Positions 52,774 to 62,349 are shown, counted from the first letter of the stretch. The stretch: DNA of 64,000 bases from Paracoccus caeni (GCF_016629665.1 NZ_JAEPRQ010000009.1:97904-161903), one strand, 5' to 3'. Notes: a model not told the origin generated them from the letters alone. Numbers and translations: made by a program.

Positions 52774-53576
52774 CATTGCAAGCCAGCCATCTGACCTTGC
52801 GATATGGCCGACGCGCCGTCCTGCGGGATGTCGGTCTGGATTTCGACCCCACCGGGATCACCGGGATCGTCGGGCCAAACGGGTCGGGGAAATCCTCGCT
52901 TCTGCGCTGTCTGGCGGGTTTATGTGCGCCCAGTCAGGGCAGCGTCAGCATGGATGGGCGCGCGATCCGCGACTGGCCCGCCCGCAAGCTGTCGCGCAGG
53001 CTGGCCTTTCTGCCGCAATCACCGCAAGCGCCTGATGGGCTGACGCTGCGCGATCTGGTCGCGCATGGGCGGTTTTCGCATAGGGGCTTCTTTCGGACCG
53101 GCAGGGGCGATCAAGCCGCGATCGATCACGCGCTGGAGCAAACCGGGCTGACGGCACTTGCCGGACGGGCGTTCGACAGCCTGTCGGGCGGCGAACGTCA
53201 GCGTGGCTGGATCGCGATGGCCTTGGCGCAGCAAAGCGGGATGCTGCTTCTGGATGAGCCGACGACATGGCTGGATATCGGCCACCAGATCGAGGTTCTG
53301 GAGCTGCTGCGAAGGCTGAACCGGCAGGACGGTTTGGGGATCGTCATGGTGCTGCACGATCTGAACCACGCCGCCGCTTATGCCGACCGGATCGTCGCGA
53401 TAAAGGACGGCGCGGTTTGCGCGGACGGCCCGCCGCATCAGGTGGTGGTGCCTGCGCTGATCCAGAACCTGTTCGGCGTCGCCGCGCAGGTGGTGGATCT
53501 GGGCACGGAACATGCACAACGGCCGCATGTGGTCGTTACCTCAGCCAGCAGGAATGTGGCTTATGGGCATGGCTAA
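52770..53576 (+). CDS. ABC ATPase for ferri-siderophore import (FepC-like)
   Basis: A 268-residue ATPase: Walker A GPNGSGKSSLLRC (near residue 38), signature LSGGERQRGWIAMALAQ, Walker B LLLDEPTTWLDI, and the H-loop His in VLHDLNHAAAYAD. It overlaps permease 2 by 4 bases. With the two permeases and the binding protein it forms a complete class III importer. Confidence 0.93.
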   Translation: MTLQASHLTLRYGRRAVLRDVGLDFDPTGITGIVGPNGSGKSSLLRCLAGLCAPSQGSVSMDGRAIRDWPARKLSRRLAFLPQSPQAPDGLTLRDLVAHGRFSHRGFFRTGRGDQAAIDHALEQTGLTALAGRAFDSLSGGERQRGWIAMALAQQSGMLLLDEPTTWLDIGHQIEVLELLRRLNRQDGLGIVMVLHDLNHAAAYADRIVAIKDGAVCADGPPHQVVVPALIQNLFGVAAQVVDLGTEHAQRPHVVVTSASRNVAYGHG

Positions 53577-55359
53577 GACCGGCACTGACAAAAGCGTCTT
53601 CCCCGAACGGATGGCGGCGCTGCGGCTCATCGGCTTTGGGCTGGGCGGCGACTGGCGGAAGCTGGCAGCCTCGGTCGCGCTGGCGACGGCATCGGTGTTT
53701 TTTCAACTGTTGCTGGTCTGGATCACGTGGCGGCTGGTTCTGTCGCTGATCGAGGGGCGGGCAAGTCCGGGCCTGTTTTTTCAGGCTGCGGTTGGCGGGT
53801 TGGCAGCAGTGGCCCTTTATGGCCTGACCTTTGGGCTGGCGATGGCTTTGTCGCACAGACTGGCCTTTGACAGCATCCTGCGGATCCGGCTGATGATGGC
53901 GCGGCATATGGCGATGCTGCCCTTGGGCTGGTTCGCCGACTGCCCGACGGGCATGGCAAAGAAGCTGGTCATTGATGAGCCTGAACAGCTTGAACTGCTG
54001 ATCGCCCATGCCATTCCCGAAGGCACAAGCGCCGCCGTCAACTGGCTGGCCTTGTCGGTCTGGCTGTTCGTCATCGATTGGCGGATGGCGCTGGCCTCGA
54101 TCATCCTGACGCCGCTGGCGGCGGTGGCGATCACCTATGCGATGTCGCGCACGCGGGCCGAGACCGAACGCTATCGCAAAAGTCAGGCGCAGATGAACGC
54201 GGCGGTGGTCGAATATCTGGCGGGAATGGCGGTTACCAAGATTTTCAACCGCACCGATCTGACGCTTGCAAGGGCCAGCGATGCAGTGCGCGAACAAGCC
54301 GCTGCACAGACCGCATGGGCGCTGCGCTATCTGCCGCTGGGCGGCAGTGCGTTACCGCTGGCGATGGCGTCGATCTGCGTGATCCTGACCGTGGGTGTCT
54401 GGCTGATGCAGGCAGGGCAGCTTGATCTGGCGACGCTTGCGTTTTTCGTCATCGTCGGTGCGAATTACAGCCGCCCGCTGCTGAAACTGTTCGGGCTGCT
54501 GCATCAGTTGTCCCATATCTCGCTGGGCGCGGTCGAGGTGCTGCGCCTGATGCGCGCACCTGCCCAGCCCGATACGGGGCGGCATCTTCCGCTAGGCGAT
54601 CATTCGGTGACCTTTGGCAATGTCCGGTTCGGCTATGACGACCGGACGGTGCTGCACGATGTCAGCTTCACCGCGCCGGCGGGCGAGGTCACGGCGCTGG
54701 TCGGGCCTTCGGGGGCGGGCAAAAGCACCATTGCCGGGCTGATCTTGCGCACCCACGACATTCAGGACGGCCAGATCCTGATCGGTGGCGTCGATATCCG
54801 TGACATGGCGGTGGATCAGTTGATGCAGACCGTTGCCGTCGTCTTTCAACAGACGTTCCTGTTCTCGGACACGGTCGAGGCGAATTTGCGTCTGGCAAAA
54901 CCGCAGGCGACAGAGGCCGAACTGATCGCGGCATGCCGCGCGGCGCAGGCGCATGATTTCATTCAGGCGCTGCCCGAAGGCTATGCGACCCGGATCGGTG
55001 CGCAGGGCCGCATGCTGTCTGGCGGCGAGAGGCAGCGTCTGGCAATTGCGCGCGCCATTCTGAAGGACGCGCCGGTGATCTTGCTGGACGAGGCAACCGC
55101 CGCCACCGATCTGGAAAACGAAGCAGCGATTCACGCGGCCATGTCGGCGCTGGCGCGCGGCCGCACGTTGATCGTGATCGCCCACCGCCTGCACACGATC
55201 CGCCATGCCGATCAAATCCTGGTCGTCGAAGGTGGTCGGATTGTGGAACGCGGCGATCACGCAAGCCTGTCGGCGGGGACCGGTGCCTATGCACGCCTCT
55301 GGCGCGATTACCGATCCGATGACGAAGACCCGCAATTGACGCAACGGAGGCATGGATGA
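53563..55359 (+). CDS. ABC half-transporter (YbtP-like)
   Basis: A 598-residue protein with a six-helix type I exporter membrane domain (about 20-320) fused to an ATPase (about 350-580): VGPSGAGKSTIAGLILR, LSGGERQRLAIARAI, VILLDEATAATDLEN. The paired YbtP/YbtQ proteins of the yersiniabactin locus have the same layout and act in metal-siderophore import despite an exporter fold; PchHI are the pyochelin equivalents. Start 53563 is chosen for GCAGGA upstream; starts at 53512, 53554 and 53569 are possible. It overlaps its neighbours at both ends. Confidence 0.9.
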   Translation: MGMAKTGTDKSVFPERMAALRLIGFGLGGDWRKLAASVALATASVFFQLLLVWITWRLVLSLIEGRASPGLFFQAAVGGLAAVALYGLTFGLAMALSHRLAFDSILRIRLMMARHMAMLPLGWFADCPTGMAKKLVIDEPEQLELLIAHAIPEGTSAAVNWLALSVWLFVIDWRMALASIILTPLAAVAITYAMSRTRAETERYRKSQAQMNAAVVEYLAGMAVTKIFNRTDLTLARASDAVREQAAAQTAWALRYLPLGGSALPLAMASICVILTVGVWLMQAGQLDLATLAFFVIVGANYSRPLLKLFGLLHQLSHISLGAVEVLRLMRAPAQPDTGRHLPLGDHSVTFGNVRFGYDDRTVLHDVSFTAPAGEVTALVGPSGAGKSTIAGLILRTHDIQDGQILIGGVDIRDMAVDQLMQTVAVVFQQTFLFSDTVEANLRLAKPQATEAELIAACRAAQAHDFIQALPEGYATRIGAQGRMLSGGERQRLAIARAILKDAPVILLDEATAATDLENEAAIHAAMSALARGRTLIVIAHRLHTIRHADQILVVEGGRIVERGDHASLSAGTGAYARLWRDYRSDDEDPQLTQRRHG

Positions 55360-57110
55360 GCGACCCTGTGATCCCACGCTCTGACTGGGGCAGTCTGTGC
55401 AGGCTTTGGTCGCTGCTTGGCCCGTCGCGTCCGATGATGCTGGCAGGCATTGGGCTGCGGTTCCTGCAATCACTGGCGCTTGGGGCAGCCTTCGCTATCG
55501 TCGTTGCGGTCATCACCGAACTGGCGGCGGGCGGGACGATCAGCGTAGAGCGGGCAGGGGGCATCACGCTGGCGTTGGCTGTGTCGCTGATGGCACAGAT
55601 CGGCTTTGGCTATCTGTCGGCGCGGCTTGCATGGCTGTCCAGCTTTCGCGCTGCGCATTCGTTGCGGCTGACGCTGCTGCGACATTTGGGACGGTTGCCG
55701 ATGGGGTTTCATCTGTCGCGCCATAACGGCGACAGCGTGGCCGCCGTGACATCCGATATGCAGGTGATCGATTCCTTCATGTCCGACGCCTTGCCACAGA
55801 TTGCCCAATCGCTGGGCCTGCCGCTGGCGATGTTGGCCTTTCTGGCGTTGCAGGATTGGGTTCTTGCGCTGACTGCGACGGTGACGATCCTGCTGGCTTT
55901 GCCGCTTTTCGTGCTGTCCAGCCAGCGGCTTGCGCGTCTGGGCCTGATCCGGCAGGACCGGCAGGCGCAGGCCTCTGCCGATATGATCGAATATGTGCAG
56001 GGTCTTGCGGTGATCCGTGCATTCAACCGCACGGCTGATGCGGAATCGCGGTTTCACACGGCGCTTACGGAATTTCGTGACATCTCGATCACGCTGACGG
56101 TGCAACTGGTCAGGCCGATGGTGCTGGTGGGTGTCGTTCTGATGCTGGGCGTGCCATTGGTCATCGCGGTTGGCGGCTGGCGGCTTCATGCCGGGGCGAT
56201 TGAACCGATGGCGCTGATCGCGGTTCTGGTGCTGATCCTGTCGCTCTACGCACCGCTGATGGCGATGCTGTCGGTGATGGAACTGGCCCGTCTGGCCGAG
56301 GCCGCGCTGATCCGCGTGGACCGTATCTTGGACGCGACACCTTTGCCGCAACCTGTAACGCCCCGGACCCCGGAGGGATTCGCACTGCGGTTCGAAGCAG
56401 TGAGCTTTGGCTATACGCCGGGCAGCCCGACCCTGAGGGACACGAATTTCACCGTGCCGGAACGATCCACGACTGCAATTGTCGGCCCCTCGGGTGCGGG
56501 CAAAAGCACCATCCTGAACCTGATCGCCCGCTTTTGGGATGTGGAACGGGGGCAGATTTTGCTGGGCGGCGTCAATCTGCGCGATCTGGATGCCGCGCAA
56601 CTGACGGATCTGGTGACGGTGGTTTTTCAGGACGCGTGGCTTTGTTCAGGGACGATCCGCGACAACATCGCCTTGGGGTCAGTGGATGCTAGCGACGAAG
56701 CCATCATCGCCGCCGCGCGCCAAGCACAGGCGCATGATTTCATCGCAGCTCTGCCTCAGGGCTACGACACGCCGGTCGCAGAAGGAGGCACCACGCTTTC
56801 TGGCGGCGAGCGTCAGCGTATCTCGATTGCCCGCGCGATCCTGAAAAACGCACCGATTGTGCTGCTGGACGAGGCGACATCGGCCATCGACCCCCATACC
56901 GACCGCGCCCTGCGCCTTGCCCTTGCGCGTCTGGCAGAGGGCCGCACGCTGATCATGGTCGCCCATAAGCTAAGCTCGGTTCAGGCCGCCGACGAGATCC
57001 TGATGCTGGATCAAGGTCAGATCACCGCCCGCGGCCCGCACGACACCCTGATCCGCGAAAACGGCCCCTATCGCCGCTGGTGGAAGATGCAGCGCGGGGG
57101 TGAGGGGTAG
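55356..57110 (+). CDS. ABC half-transporter (YbtQ-like)
   Basis: A 584-residue partner of the preceding half-transporter. Membrane domain about 20-310; ATPase about 335-575 with VGPSGAGKSTILNLIAR, LSGGERQRISIARAIL and VLLDEATSAIDPHTDR. The order fits a YbtPQ/IrtAB heterodimer. It starts in a 4-base overlap, and is the last gene of the + strand uptake operon. No clear terminator follows in the 128 bases to the convergent Hsp70-like gene. Confidence 0.9.
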   Translation: MSDPVIPRSDWGSLCRLWSLLGPSRPMMLAGIGLRFLQSLALGAAFAIVVAVITELAAGGTISVERAGGITLALAVSLMAQIGFGYLSARLAWLSSFRAAHSLRLTLLRHLGRLPMGFHLSRHNGDSVAAVTSDMQVIDSFMSDALPQIAQSLGLPLAMLAFLALQDWVLALTATVTILLALPLFVLSSQRLARLGLIRQDRQAQASADMIEYVQGLAVIRAFNRTADAESRFHTALTEFRDISITLTVQLVRPMVLVGVVLMLGVPLVIAVGGWRLHAGAIEPMALIAVLVLILSLYAPLMAMLSVMELARLAEAALIRVDRILDATPLPQPVTPRTPEGFALRFEAVSFGYTPGSPTLRDTNFTVPERSTTAIVGPSGAGKSTILNLIARFWDVERGQILLGGVNLRDLDAAQLTDLVTVVFQDAWLCSGTIRDNIALGSVDASDEAIIAAARQAQAHDFIAALPQGYDTPVAEGGTTLSGGERQRISIARAILKNAPIVLLDEATSAIDPHTDRALRLALARLAEGRTLIMVAHKLSSVQAADEILMLDQGQITARGPHDTLIRENGPYRRWWKMQRGGEG

Positions 57111-57238
57111 CGGCGTCACCTGCCAACCTCATTCGCGAATTTCTTAACGAAAAGCGCGGAATCACAGTCGGCCTCTAATGCTCAGCTTGGACTAAGCTGC
57201 CAGAAATCGCCTAATTTCTCAGACCAAACCGGCAGTTT

Positions 57239-58492
57239 TTACCTTGGCGCCTGTGCGGCGATGGCCAGCCCGTCTGCTACAGCGGTGAAAACTTCGCTGA
57301 ACGAGTGAACGGCATGTGGGAACTGCTCTCTCATGGTGTTCGAAACCATCGACATCAGGCTGGAGCCCCCGACATAAACCACCGTCTCAACACGGGTGAT
57401 GTCCAGGCCAGCGATCTTCAGCGTTTCACGCGCGCCCTCTGCCAGTGCCTCAGCATGCCTGGCGAGGCTGTCGGCCAAGGCCTCTGCTGACAGGGGGATT
57501 GCCAAGCCTGGCTCTATGTCGTCAAGCAGGATAGAGGCCTTATCAGCTCCGGCATTGGCGGCGATCTTGCCGCGTTCCACCGCGAAGCTAAGATCATGGC
57601 CAAGCTCGTCCTCCAGAACCCTTGCCAAGCGGGCCATCTTTACTGGCTCTTGCGCCAGCCGAACCATCTCGGCCACCAGCCGACGGTTTTGCGGCGTGTA
57701 GAGAAACGAGATTTTCTCCCATGTCGCCAGATCGTTGAAGATGGCGTTCGGCGCGGGCGAACTTCCGGGACCCATGGTCTTGCGCAGCTCGGTTCCTTTG
57801 CCCAGATGCGGCATGATCCGGTCGATGCTGATTGAGCGGTCGAAATCCGTCCCGCCGATGCGCACGCCGTGATTGGCGAGGATGGTGAGACCGTCGTGGT
57901 CGGACTGGAACAACGAGAAGTCAGAGGTTCCGCCGCCCACATCAACGATCAGGCCAATCGATCCCTTCTGTTCCAAAGCGCCGCTGGCGATAGCGGCGGC
58001 CTGCGGTTCTGGCATGAACTCGACCTCGCGGAAACCAGCCGCGAGATAGCAGGCGCGAAGATCCGCCTCGGCTGCGGCTTCGCGGGGATCGCCGACACCG
58101 TGAAATACCACGGGCCGCCCCGAGAGGACGCGATCAAAGGTGACGCCAGCCTCGGCCTCGGCCCGCATTTTAACCTCGGCCAGAAAGCGGGCGATGATGT
58201 CAACAAAGGTGACCCGCTCATTCAGGATCTGGCGGCGCTCATGCATAAGGCTGGTGCCAAGGATGCGCTTCAGCGCCCTCATGAAGCGCCCTTCGGCGCC
58301 TGCGAGCAGCGCGTGATTGGCGGCTTCGCCGATCAGCATCCGGCGCGCGTCATAGTCAAAGAAGAAGGTCGTCGGAATCGTGTTCTGGCCCGGCGCGAAC
58401 TGGATGAGATGCGGACGCTCATCGCGGAAGTAGCCTGCGGCGGTGTTTGAGGTCCCGAAATCCACCCCAAGCCCTAGCGATCTTTGCGCCAT
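57239..58492 (-). CDS. Hsp70-like (YegD-type) ATPase-domain protein
   Basis: A 417-residue protein with only the actin-like ATPase half of Hsp70. Phosphate-loop segment GLGVDFGTSNTAAGYF at the N-terminus, VDVGGGTSDFSLF near residue 200, and VVYVGGSSLMSMV near residue 380 form the ATP site. The substrate-binding domain of DnaK is absent, as in the YegD group of putative chaperones. No DnaJ or GrpE partner is nearby. It is the first gene of the accessory stretch, convergent with the siderophore uptake operon. Function unknown. Confidence 0.87.
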   Translation of the reverse strand: MAQRSLGLGVDFGTSNTAAGYFRDERPHLIQFAPGQNTIPTTFFFDYDARRMLIGEAANHALLAGAEGRFMRALKRILGTSLMHERRQILNERVTFVDIIARFLAEVKMRAEAEAGVTFDRVLSGRPVVFHGVGDPREAAAEADLRACYLAAGFREVEFMPEPQAAAIASGALEQKGSIGLIVDVGGGTSDFSLFQSDHDGLTILANHGVRIGGTDFDRSISIDRIMPHLGKGTELRKTMGPGSSPAPNAIFNDLATWEKISFLYTPQNRRLVAEMVRLAQEPVKMARLARVLEDELGHDLSFAVERGKIAANAGADKASILLDDIEPGLAIPLSAEALADSLARHAEALAEGARETLKIAGLDITRVETVVYVGGSSLMSMVSNTMREQFPHAVHSFSEVFTAVADGLAIAAQAPR

Positions 58493-59098
58493 GCTGAAAT
58501 TCCTTGTGCTCCGCAGGGTCGGCGTCGCTAAACGGCGCAGCGACGGGTGTCAAGTCAGTTGAAAAGAAGCAGATAGTTCTGCCTTTTTGATCACAGAAAT
58601 TGCCTCTTGCAACGAACCCTCTCCATCCAAACTATTGAATTGAAAAGTGATAGTGCCGCGCGCGGCCTGTGGCCTCTAAAGAAGCGTTACCTCGTCGACT
58701 ATTGACTTGGACCGCCGTATCACGCCTCACGATGCTGCTGGGAGCGAAGCATTCATAGCGGGCGACGGTTTGCCCCTGTGTGACGCTTTTCTTCAGATCG
58801 GCTAAAAGGGCGGAGAATTGTTATTCACTGCGCCTGGCGCCTAAGTCCGGTCTGCGCAGGGAACGCTTGGTACCCCCCTAGTAGGGGAAGGCAGGGGTGG
58901 CAGTCGCTATCCCTGATGGCAGGACATGGAGTTCCCGGCATTTGCAGCGCGAACCCGCCCCGCAGGAGGCATAGGCCTGATCGGAGCAATCCGACGGGCT
59001 GGACAGCGAGAAAAGCCGTACAAATTCGTCGTTTGTTCTTGATTAAGGTGACTCATATAGACACTGTGTCAGAATAATTCCCGGAGGTGCATTGACAT
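58493..59098. other. Long intergenic region between Hsp70-like and methyltransferase genes
   Basis: A 606-base gap with no convincing gene. It is visibly AT-richer around 58560-58720. A 13-base palindrome CCCCTA-G-TAGGGG lies at 58875-58887. The last 70 bases hold the methyltransferase promoter (separate entry). The rest is unexplained; it may be a scar of island insertion. Confidence 0.5.
59033..59070 (+). promoter_or_regulatory. Promoter and palindromic operator of the methyltransferase gene
   Basis: TTGTTC (59033-59038) and TATAGA (59056-59061) are spaced by 17 bases. The palindrome GACAC-T-GTGTC at 59060-59070 starts on the last base of the -10 box. M.SsoII and relatives bind a GGACA-N5-TGTCC site with an N-terminal helix-turn-helix to repress their own gene; the site here is GACA-N3-TGTC. 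A GGAGGTG ribosome site follows at 59082. Confidence 0.55.
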
Positions 59099-60325
59099 AT
59101 GCAGGCTGACTTTTCCACACTTCTGGCGCAGGCCGGATACTCTGTCCCTGAGGCTGCGCGCGTGCTTGGCTATTCAGAAGGACACATCTATCGTTGGAAA
59201 CGCGGTGAGGAAATCCCCCGTGACAGCGTGATCCGCCTTCTGAACCTGGAGATCGAGCGGCGGAGGGATGCAGGCGATGCGGAAAAGACCTTTACGTTCA
59301 TCGACCTGTTCGCGGGGATCGGCGGCCTGCGGCGGGCAATGGAGAGCGCGGGTGGGCGCTGCATCTTCACTTCTGAATGGGACAAATACGCCCAGCAGAC
59401 CTATATGGCGAATTTTCCTGACAACCGGCTTCCGGTGGGCGACATCCGGGAGGTAGACGCCGAGGACATCCCTGCGCATGACGTGCTGGTTGCGGGCTTT
59501 CCCTGCCAGCCCTTCTCGATCGCCGGGGTGTCCAAGAAGAACGCACTCGGCCGCGCGCATGGCTTTAACGATGAGACCCAGGGAACGCTGTTCTTCGATG
59601 TGCTACGCATCCTCATGCACCACCGTCCTGCGGCCTTCATGCTGGAGAACGTCAAGAACCTGAAAAGCCACGATAAAGGCCGCACCTTCGAGGTGATCCG
59701 TCGCAAGTTGACCGAGGAACTCGGTTACACGCTGGAGACCCGGATCATTGATGCCGGGCATTTCGTACCGCAACATCGCGAACGGATTGTGATGGTCGGC
59801 TTCCGTGAAGCGACCGGGTTCAGCTTCGATGACGTGCATCTTCCGACCTACGGGACCAAGCGGATGCGCCATGTTCTGCACCCTGAAAATGGCACGGAAC
59901 AGCCCGAGGGGCATTTCACCGTCGGGCCGGATGCTGTGGTCAGCGATAAATACACCCTGACCGACAAACTTTGGGCCTATCTGCAAGGCTATGCTGCAAA
60001 GCATAAGGCCAAGGGGAATGGGTTCGGCTTTGGCATGGTCGATGGTGACAGTATCTCGCGCACGTTGTCGGCCCGCTATTACAAAGACGGTTCCGAGATT
60101 CTGATCAGTCGGGGCGAAGGCAACAATCCGCGACGCCTCACGCCTCGTGAATGTGCGCGGCTGATGGGCTACCCCGATGACTTCCGGATTCCGGTGTCTG
60201 ACACTCAGGCCTACAAGCAATTCGGCAACTCGGTGGCCGTGCCTGTATTTGCCGAGGTGGCAAAAGTCATGGCACCACATATCCTCGCACTGACGAGAGC
60301 TGAACCGCTTAAGAAAGTTGGCTGA
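59099..60325 (+). CDS. DNA cytosine-5 methyltransferase with N-terminal HTH (Dcm-like)
   Basis: A 408-residue C5 methyltransferase. Residues 1-55 form a helix-turn-helix-like extension (SVPEAARVLGYSEGHIYRWK). Then motif I FIDLFAGIGGLRRAM (near 60), motif IV GFPCQPFSI with the catalytic Cys136, motif VI ENVKNL, motif VIII QHRERIVMVGF, and motif X QFGNSVAVPVF. The gap between motifs VIII and X is the target recognition region. Partnership with Vsr and an EcoRII-like nuclease suggests a CCWGG- or CCNGG-like target (inference). It overlaps the vsr gene by 8 bases. Confidence 0.95.
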   Translation: MQADFSTLLAQAGYSVPEAARVLGYSEGHIYRWKRGEEIPRDSVIRLLNLEIERRRDAGDAEKTFTFIDLFAGIGGLRRAMESAGGRCIFTSEWDKYAQQTYMANFPDNRLPVGDIREVDAEDIPAHDVLVAGFPCQPFSIAGVSKKNALGRAHGFNDETQGTLFFDVLRILMHHRPAAFMLENVKNLKSHDKGRTFEVIRRKLTEELGYTLETRIIDAGHFVPQHRERIVMVGFREATGFSFDDVHLPTYGTKRMRHVLHPENGTEQPEGHFTVGPDAVVSDKYTLTDKLWAYLQGYAAKHKAKGNGFGFGMVDGDSISRTLSARYYKDGSEILISRGEGNNPRRLTPRECARLMGYPDDFRIPVSDTQAYKQFGNSVAVPVFAEVAKVMAPHILALTRAEPLKKVG

Positions 60326-60794
60326 CGTTCACGACAGCAGAACCCGCAGCAGAAACATGGCGGCAATCAAGGGGGCTGATACCAAACCGGAAATGCTGAT
60401 CCGGCGCGGGCTTCATGCACTTGGTTACCGTTACCGTCTCCACGACCGGAAACTGCGGGGCAGACCAGACATCGTGCTGGCAAAGCATGATGCGGTGATC
60501 TTTGTGAACGGCTGCTTCTGGCATGGGCACGCTTGCCCACTTTTTCGATGGCCCGCAACACGGCAGGATTTTTGGCGCGCCAAGATCACCGGCAACATCG
60601 AGCGGGACGCCCGGAATATCGACATGCTGATTGTTGCCGGCTGGCGTGTTGCGACGGTCTGGGAATGTGCGCTGAAGGGGCGCGGCAGGTTGCCGTCGGA
60701 GGCGGTGATTGACTCCCTCGCCCTATGGATATGTTCTGGCGACCAACGGCTGGATCTCGAAGGTCAGCATACAGAAACAGGCGGCCAGATTTGA
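60318..60794 (+). CDS. vsr: Very short patch repair endonuclease
   Basis: A 158-residue Vsr nuclease that nicks next to T:G mismatches formed by deamination of 5-methylcytosine, protecting the methylated site from mutation. MADVHDSRTRSRNMAAIKG matches the E. coli Vsr N-terminus and shows that the TTG at 60318 is the true start. The zinc and active-site region NGCFWHGHACPLF and the WRVATVWECALKGR helix follow. It overlaps the methyltransferase gene as dcm-vsr does in E. coli, but here is sandwiched between methyltransferase and restriction enzyme. Confidence 0.95.
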   Translation: MADVHDSRTRSRNMAAIKGADTKPEMLIRRGLHALGYRYRLHDRKLRGRPDIVLAKHDAVIFVNGCFWHGHACPLFRWPATRQDFWRAKITGNIERDARNIDMLIVAGWRVATVWECALKGRGRLPSEAVIDSLALWICSGDQRLDLEGQHTETGGQI

Positions 60795-62161
60795 GCGAGC
60801 AAGGTATTTTCGATTTTGACGAGGACGGCGGCGGTCAGGCCGGGCTTCTGACGGACCTGCTGAGCCGGGCTGAGCGGGTTTTAGTCAAGAAGCTCTCGAA
60901 CAATGATCGTGACTGGGCGCGTTATGCCAACAAGCACCAGGCCGGGGTTTATATTCCGGCGGAACAGCGCGAGGGCGGATTTTTTCCACCGCTGGAGGTC
61001 AAACCGCGCAAAGACCCGGATGCGGCCCCGATCCGGGAGGCCTGGTTCGATACGCTCTGGCCACAGGCTTCAGGCGATGAGCGCAATAAACATACCCGGA
61101 TCGTACACTATACGAGTAAGGGCCCTGAGACGCATATGACGCGCCTGCCGAAAGAGTGCTTTGAGCATCTCTCGCCGGCTTCTTTCCTGATGTTGGGGCG
61201 GTATCGGCAGGGCGAAGATACTGTTTACGAATGCCTGACCATTGATTCCGCCAGCGAGGAAGCGGATCTGGTTCTCCTGCAGCTCGACATCACACCGGAT
61301 TTCCTGATTGGTGAGTTTGAACCCGCTGAGGTCAGGGCAAAGGAACAGGACCGGGTTCTTGATTTCGCGGAAGAACTGATCGCGGCCTGGAAGGCTGGTA
61401 CGATCGTCGAGTTCGGCCTTGCCCGTGCTGCCATGCCGAAAACCGAAGAACTGGCCGGGCTGGCGCGCGACCGTTACCTCGAGATCTACGGACTGAACAG
61501 CCTCGATCCCTTTGCCATCGAACGCCCGGGCAATGCGCTCCGCGAGATCAGCCGCAGTATCGAATGGGATATGTTCCGAGACTTCCAGCGCCGCGAGAGG
61601 GCCGTCGAGCTGGTACGCATCGTCCTTGGCGACGCACCGCGCGACATGACCATCGCGGATATCATCCGTCAGCTGATCAATGAACTGCCCCGGATCGACG
61701 CGCTGATGCTGTCGGCCAGCCAGCAGCGGAAATCCAGGGCTGGCTCCTCCTACGAACACCATATTGAAGCGATGCTGAGTGGGGGAAAAATCCCGTTCGA
61801 AAAACAGGTCGTAATCGAGGCGAAGAAGCGCCCTGATTTCATTCTTCCCTCACTGGCCTTCATCAGCAGCGGCGAAGTCATCGCCGCAACCGGTCTGATA
61901 CTGAGTGCGAAGACCACCCTGCGCGAACGCTGGAAGCAGGTTGAGCGGGAGAAAGGCGAGCGCAGGCTCTACCTGACCACGGTCGATGAAAACATCGCGG
62001 GCAATGCCATTCAGGACATGGCAGGCATCGGCGTACAACTGGTGATCCCCGAGAGCCTTATGGACACCAAAGAGACCGAATACGCCGGACACGCGAACGT
62101 GCTGACCTTCCGGCGGTTCTGCGATGAAGTGGTGCAGCCGAATCTGGCGGTTTGGGGGTAG
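60791..62161 (+). CDS. EcoRII-like type IIE restriction endonuclease
   Basis: A 456-residue restriction enzyme. The C-terminal part is the EcoRII catalytic domain: SYEHHIEAMLSGGKIPFEKQ, RPDFILPS (Asp349), SAKTTLRERW (Lys374) and a GVQLVIPESL strand. The Asp-Lys spacing of 25 residues equals that of EcoRII Asp299-Lys324; the position of EcoRII Lys328 is Arg378 here. The N-terminal 200 residues could be the effector DNA-binding domain that makes type IIE enzymes need two sites. The start TTG 60791 overlaps the vsr stop (TTGA); ATG 60725 is an alternative adding 22 residues. Confidence 0.88.
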   Translation: MSEQGIFDFDEDGGGQAGLLTDLLSRAERVLVKKLSNNDRDWARYANKHQAGVYIPAEQREGGFFPPLEVKPRKDPDAAPIREAWFDTLWPQASGDERNKHTRIVHYTSKGPETHMTRLPKECFEHLSPASFLMLGRYRQGEDTVYECLTIDSASEEADLVLLQLDITPDFLIGEFEPAEVRAKEQDRVLDFAEELIAAWKAGTIVEFGLARAAMPKTEELAGLARDRYLEIYGLNSLDPFAIERPGNALREISRSIEWDMFRDFQRRERAVELVRIVLGDAPRDMTIADIIRQLINELPRIDALMLSASQQRKSRAGSSYEHHIEAMLSGGKIPFEKQVVIEAKKRPDFILPSLAFISSGEVIAATGLILSAKTTLRERWKQVEREKGERRLYLTTVDENIAGNAIQDMAGIGVQLVIPESLMDTKETEYAGHANVLTFRRFCDEVVQPNLAVWG

Positions 62162-62349
62162 TGCGATGGCCGGTTGTTTAGGCATGCAGGGTGGAAGGCG
62201 GCCGGTCGAGGCATACGGCCACGCCGGTAGCCGAGGGCGGACGGCCGTCTGATGGCGGTGCGACGTGGCACTCGCAGCATTTCATCGGATCGGACATTCG
62301 TCTAGCGAGACGCGCCGGCCGGCACCTATTGTGTCCAGTATCCCAAGGT

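Noticed and set aside
58871..58940. Possible tRNA-like or riboswitch fold around the CCCCTA-G-TAGGGG palindrome
   Set aside because: No acceptor, anticodon or T-loop pattern and no downstream gene on a fitting strand; only the short palindrome is supported.
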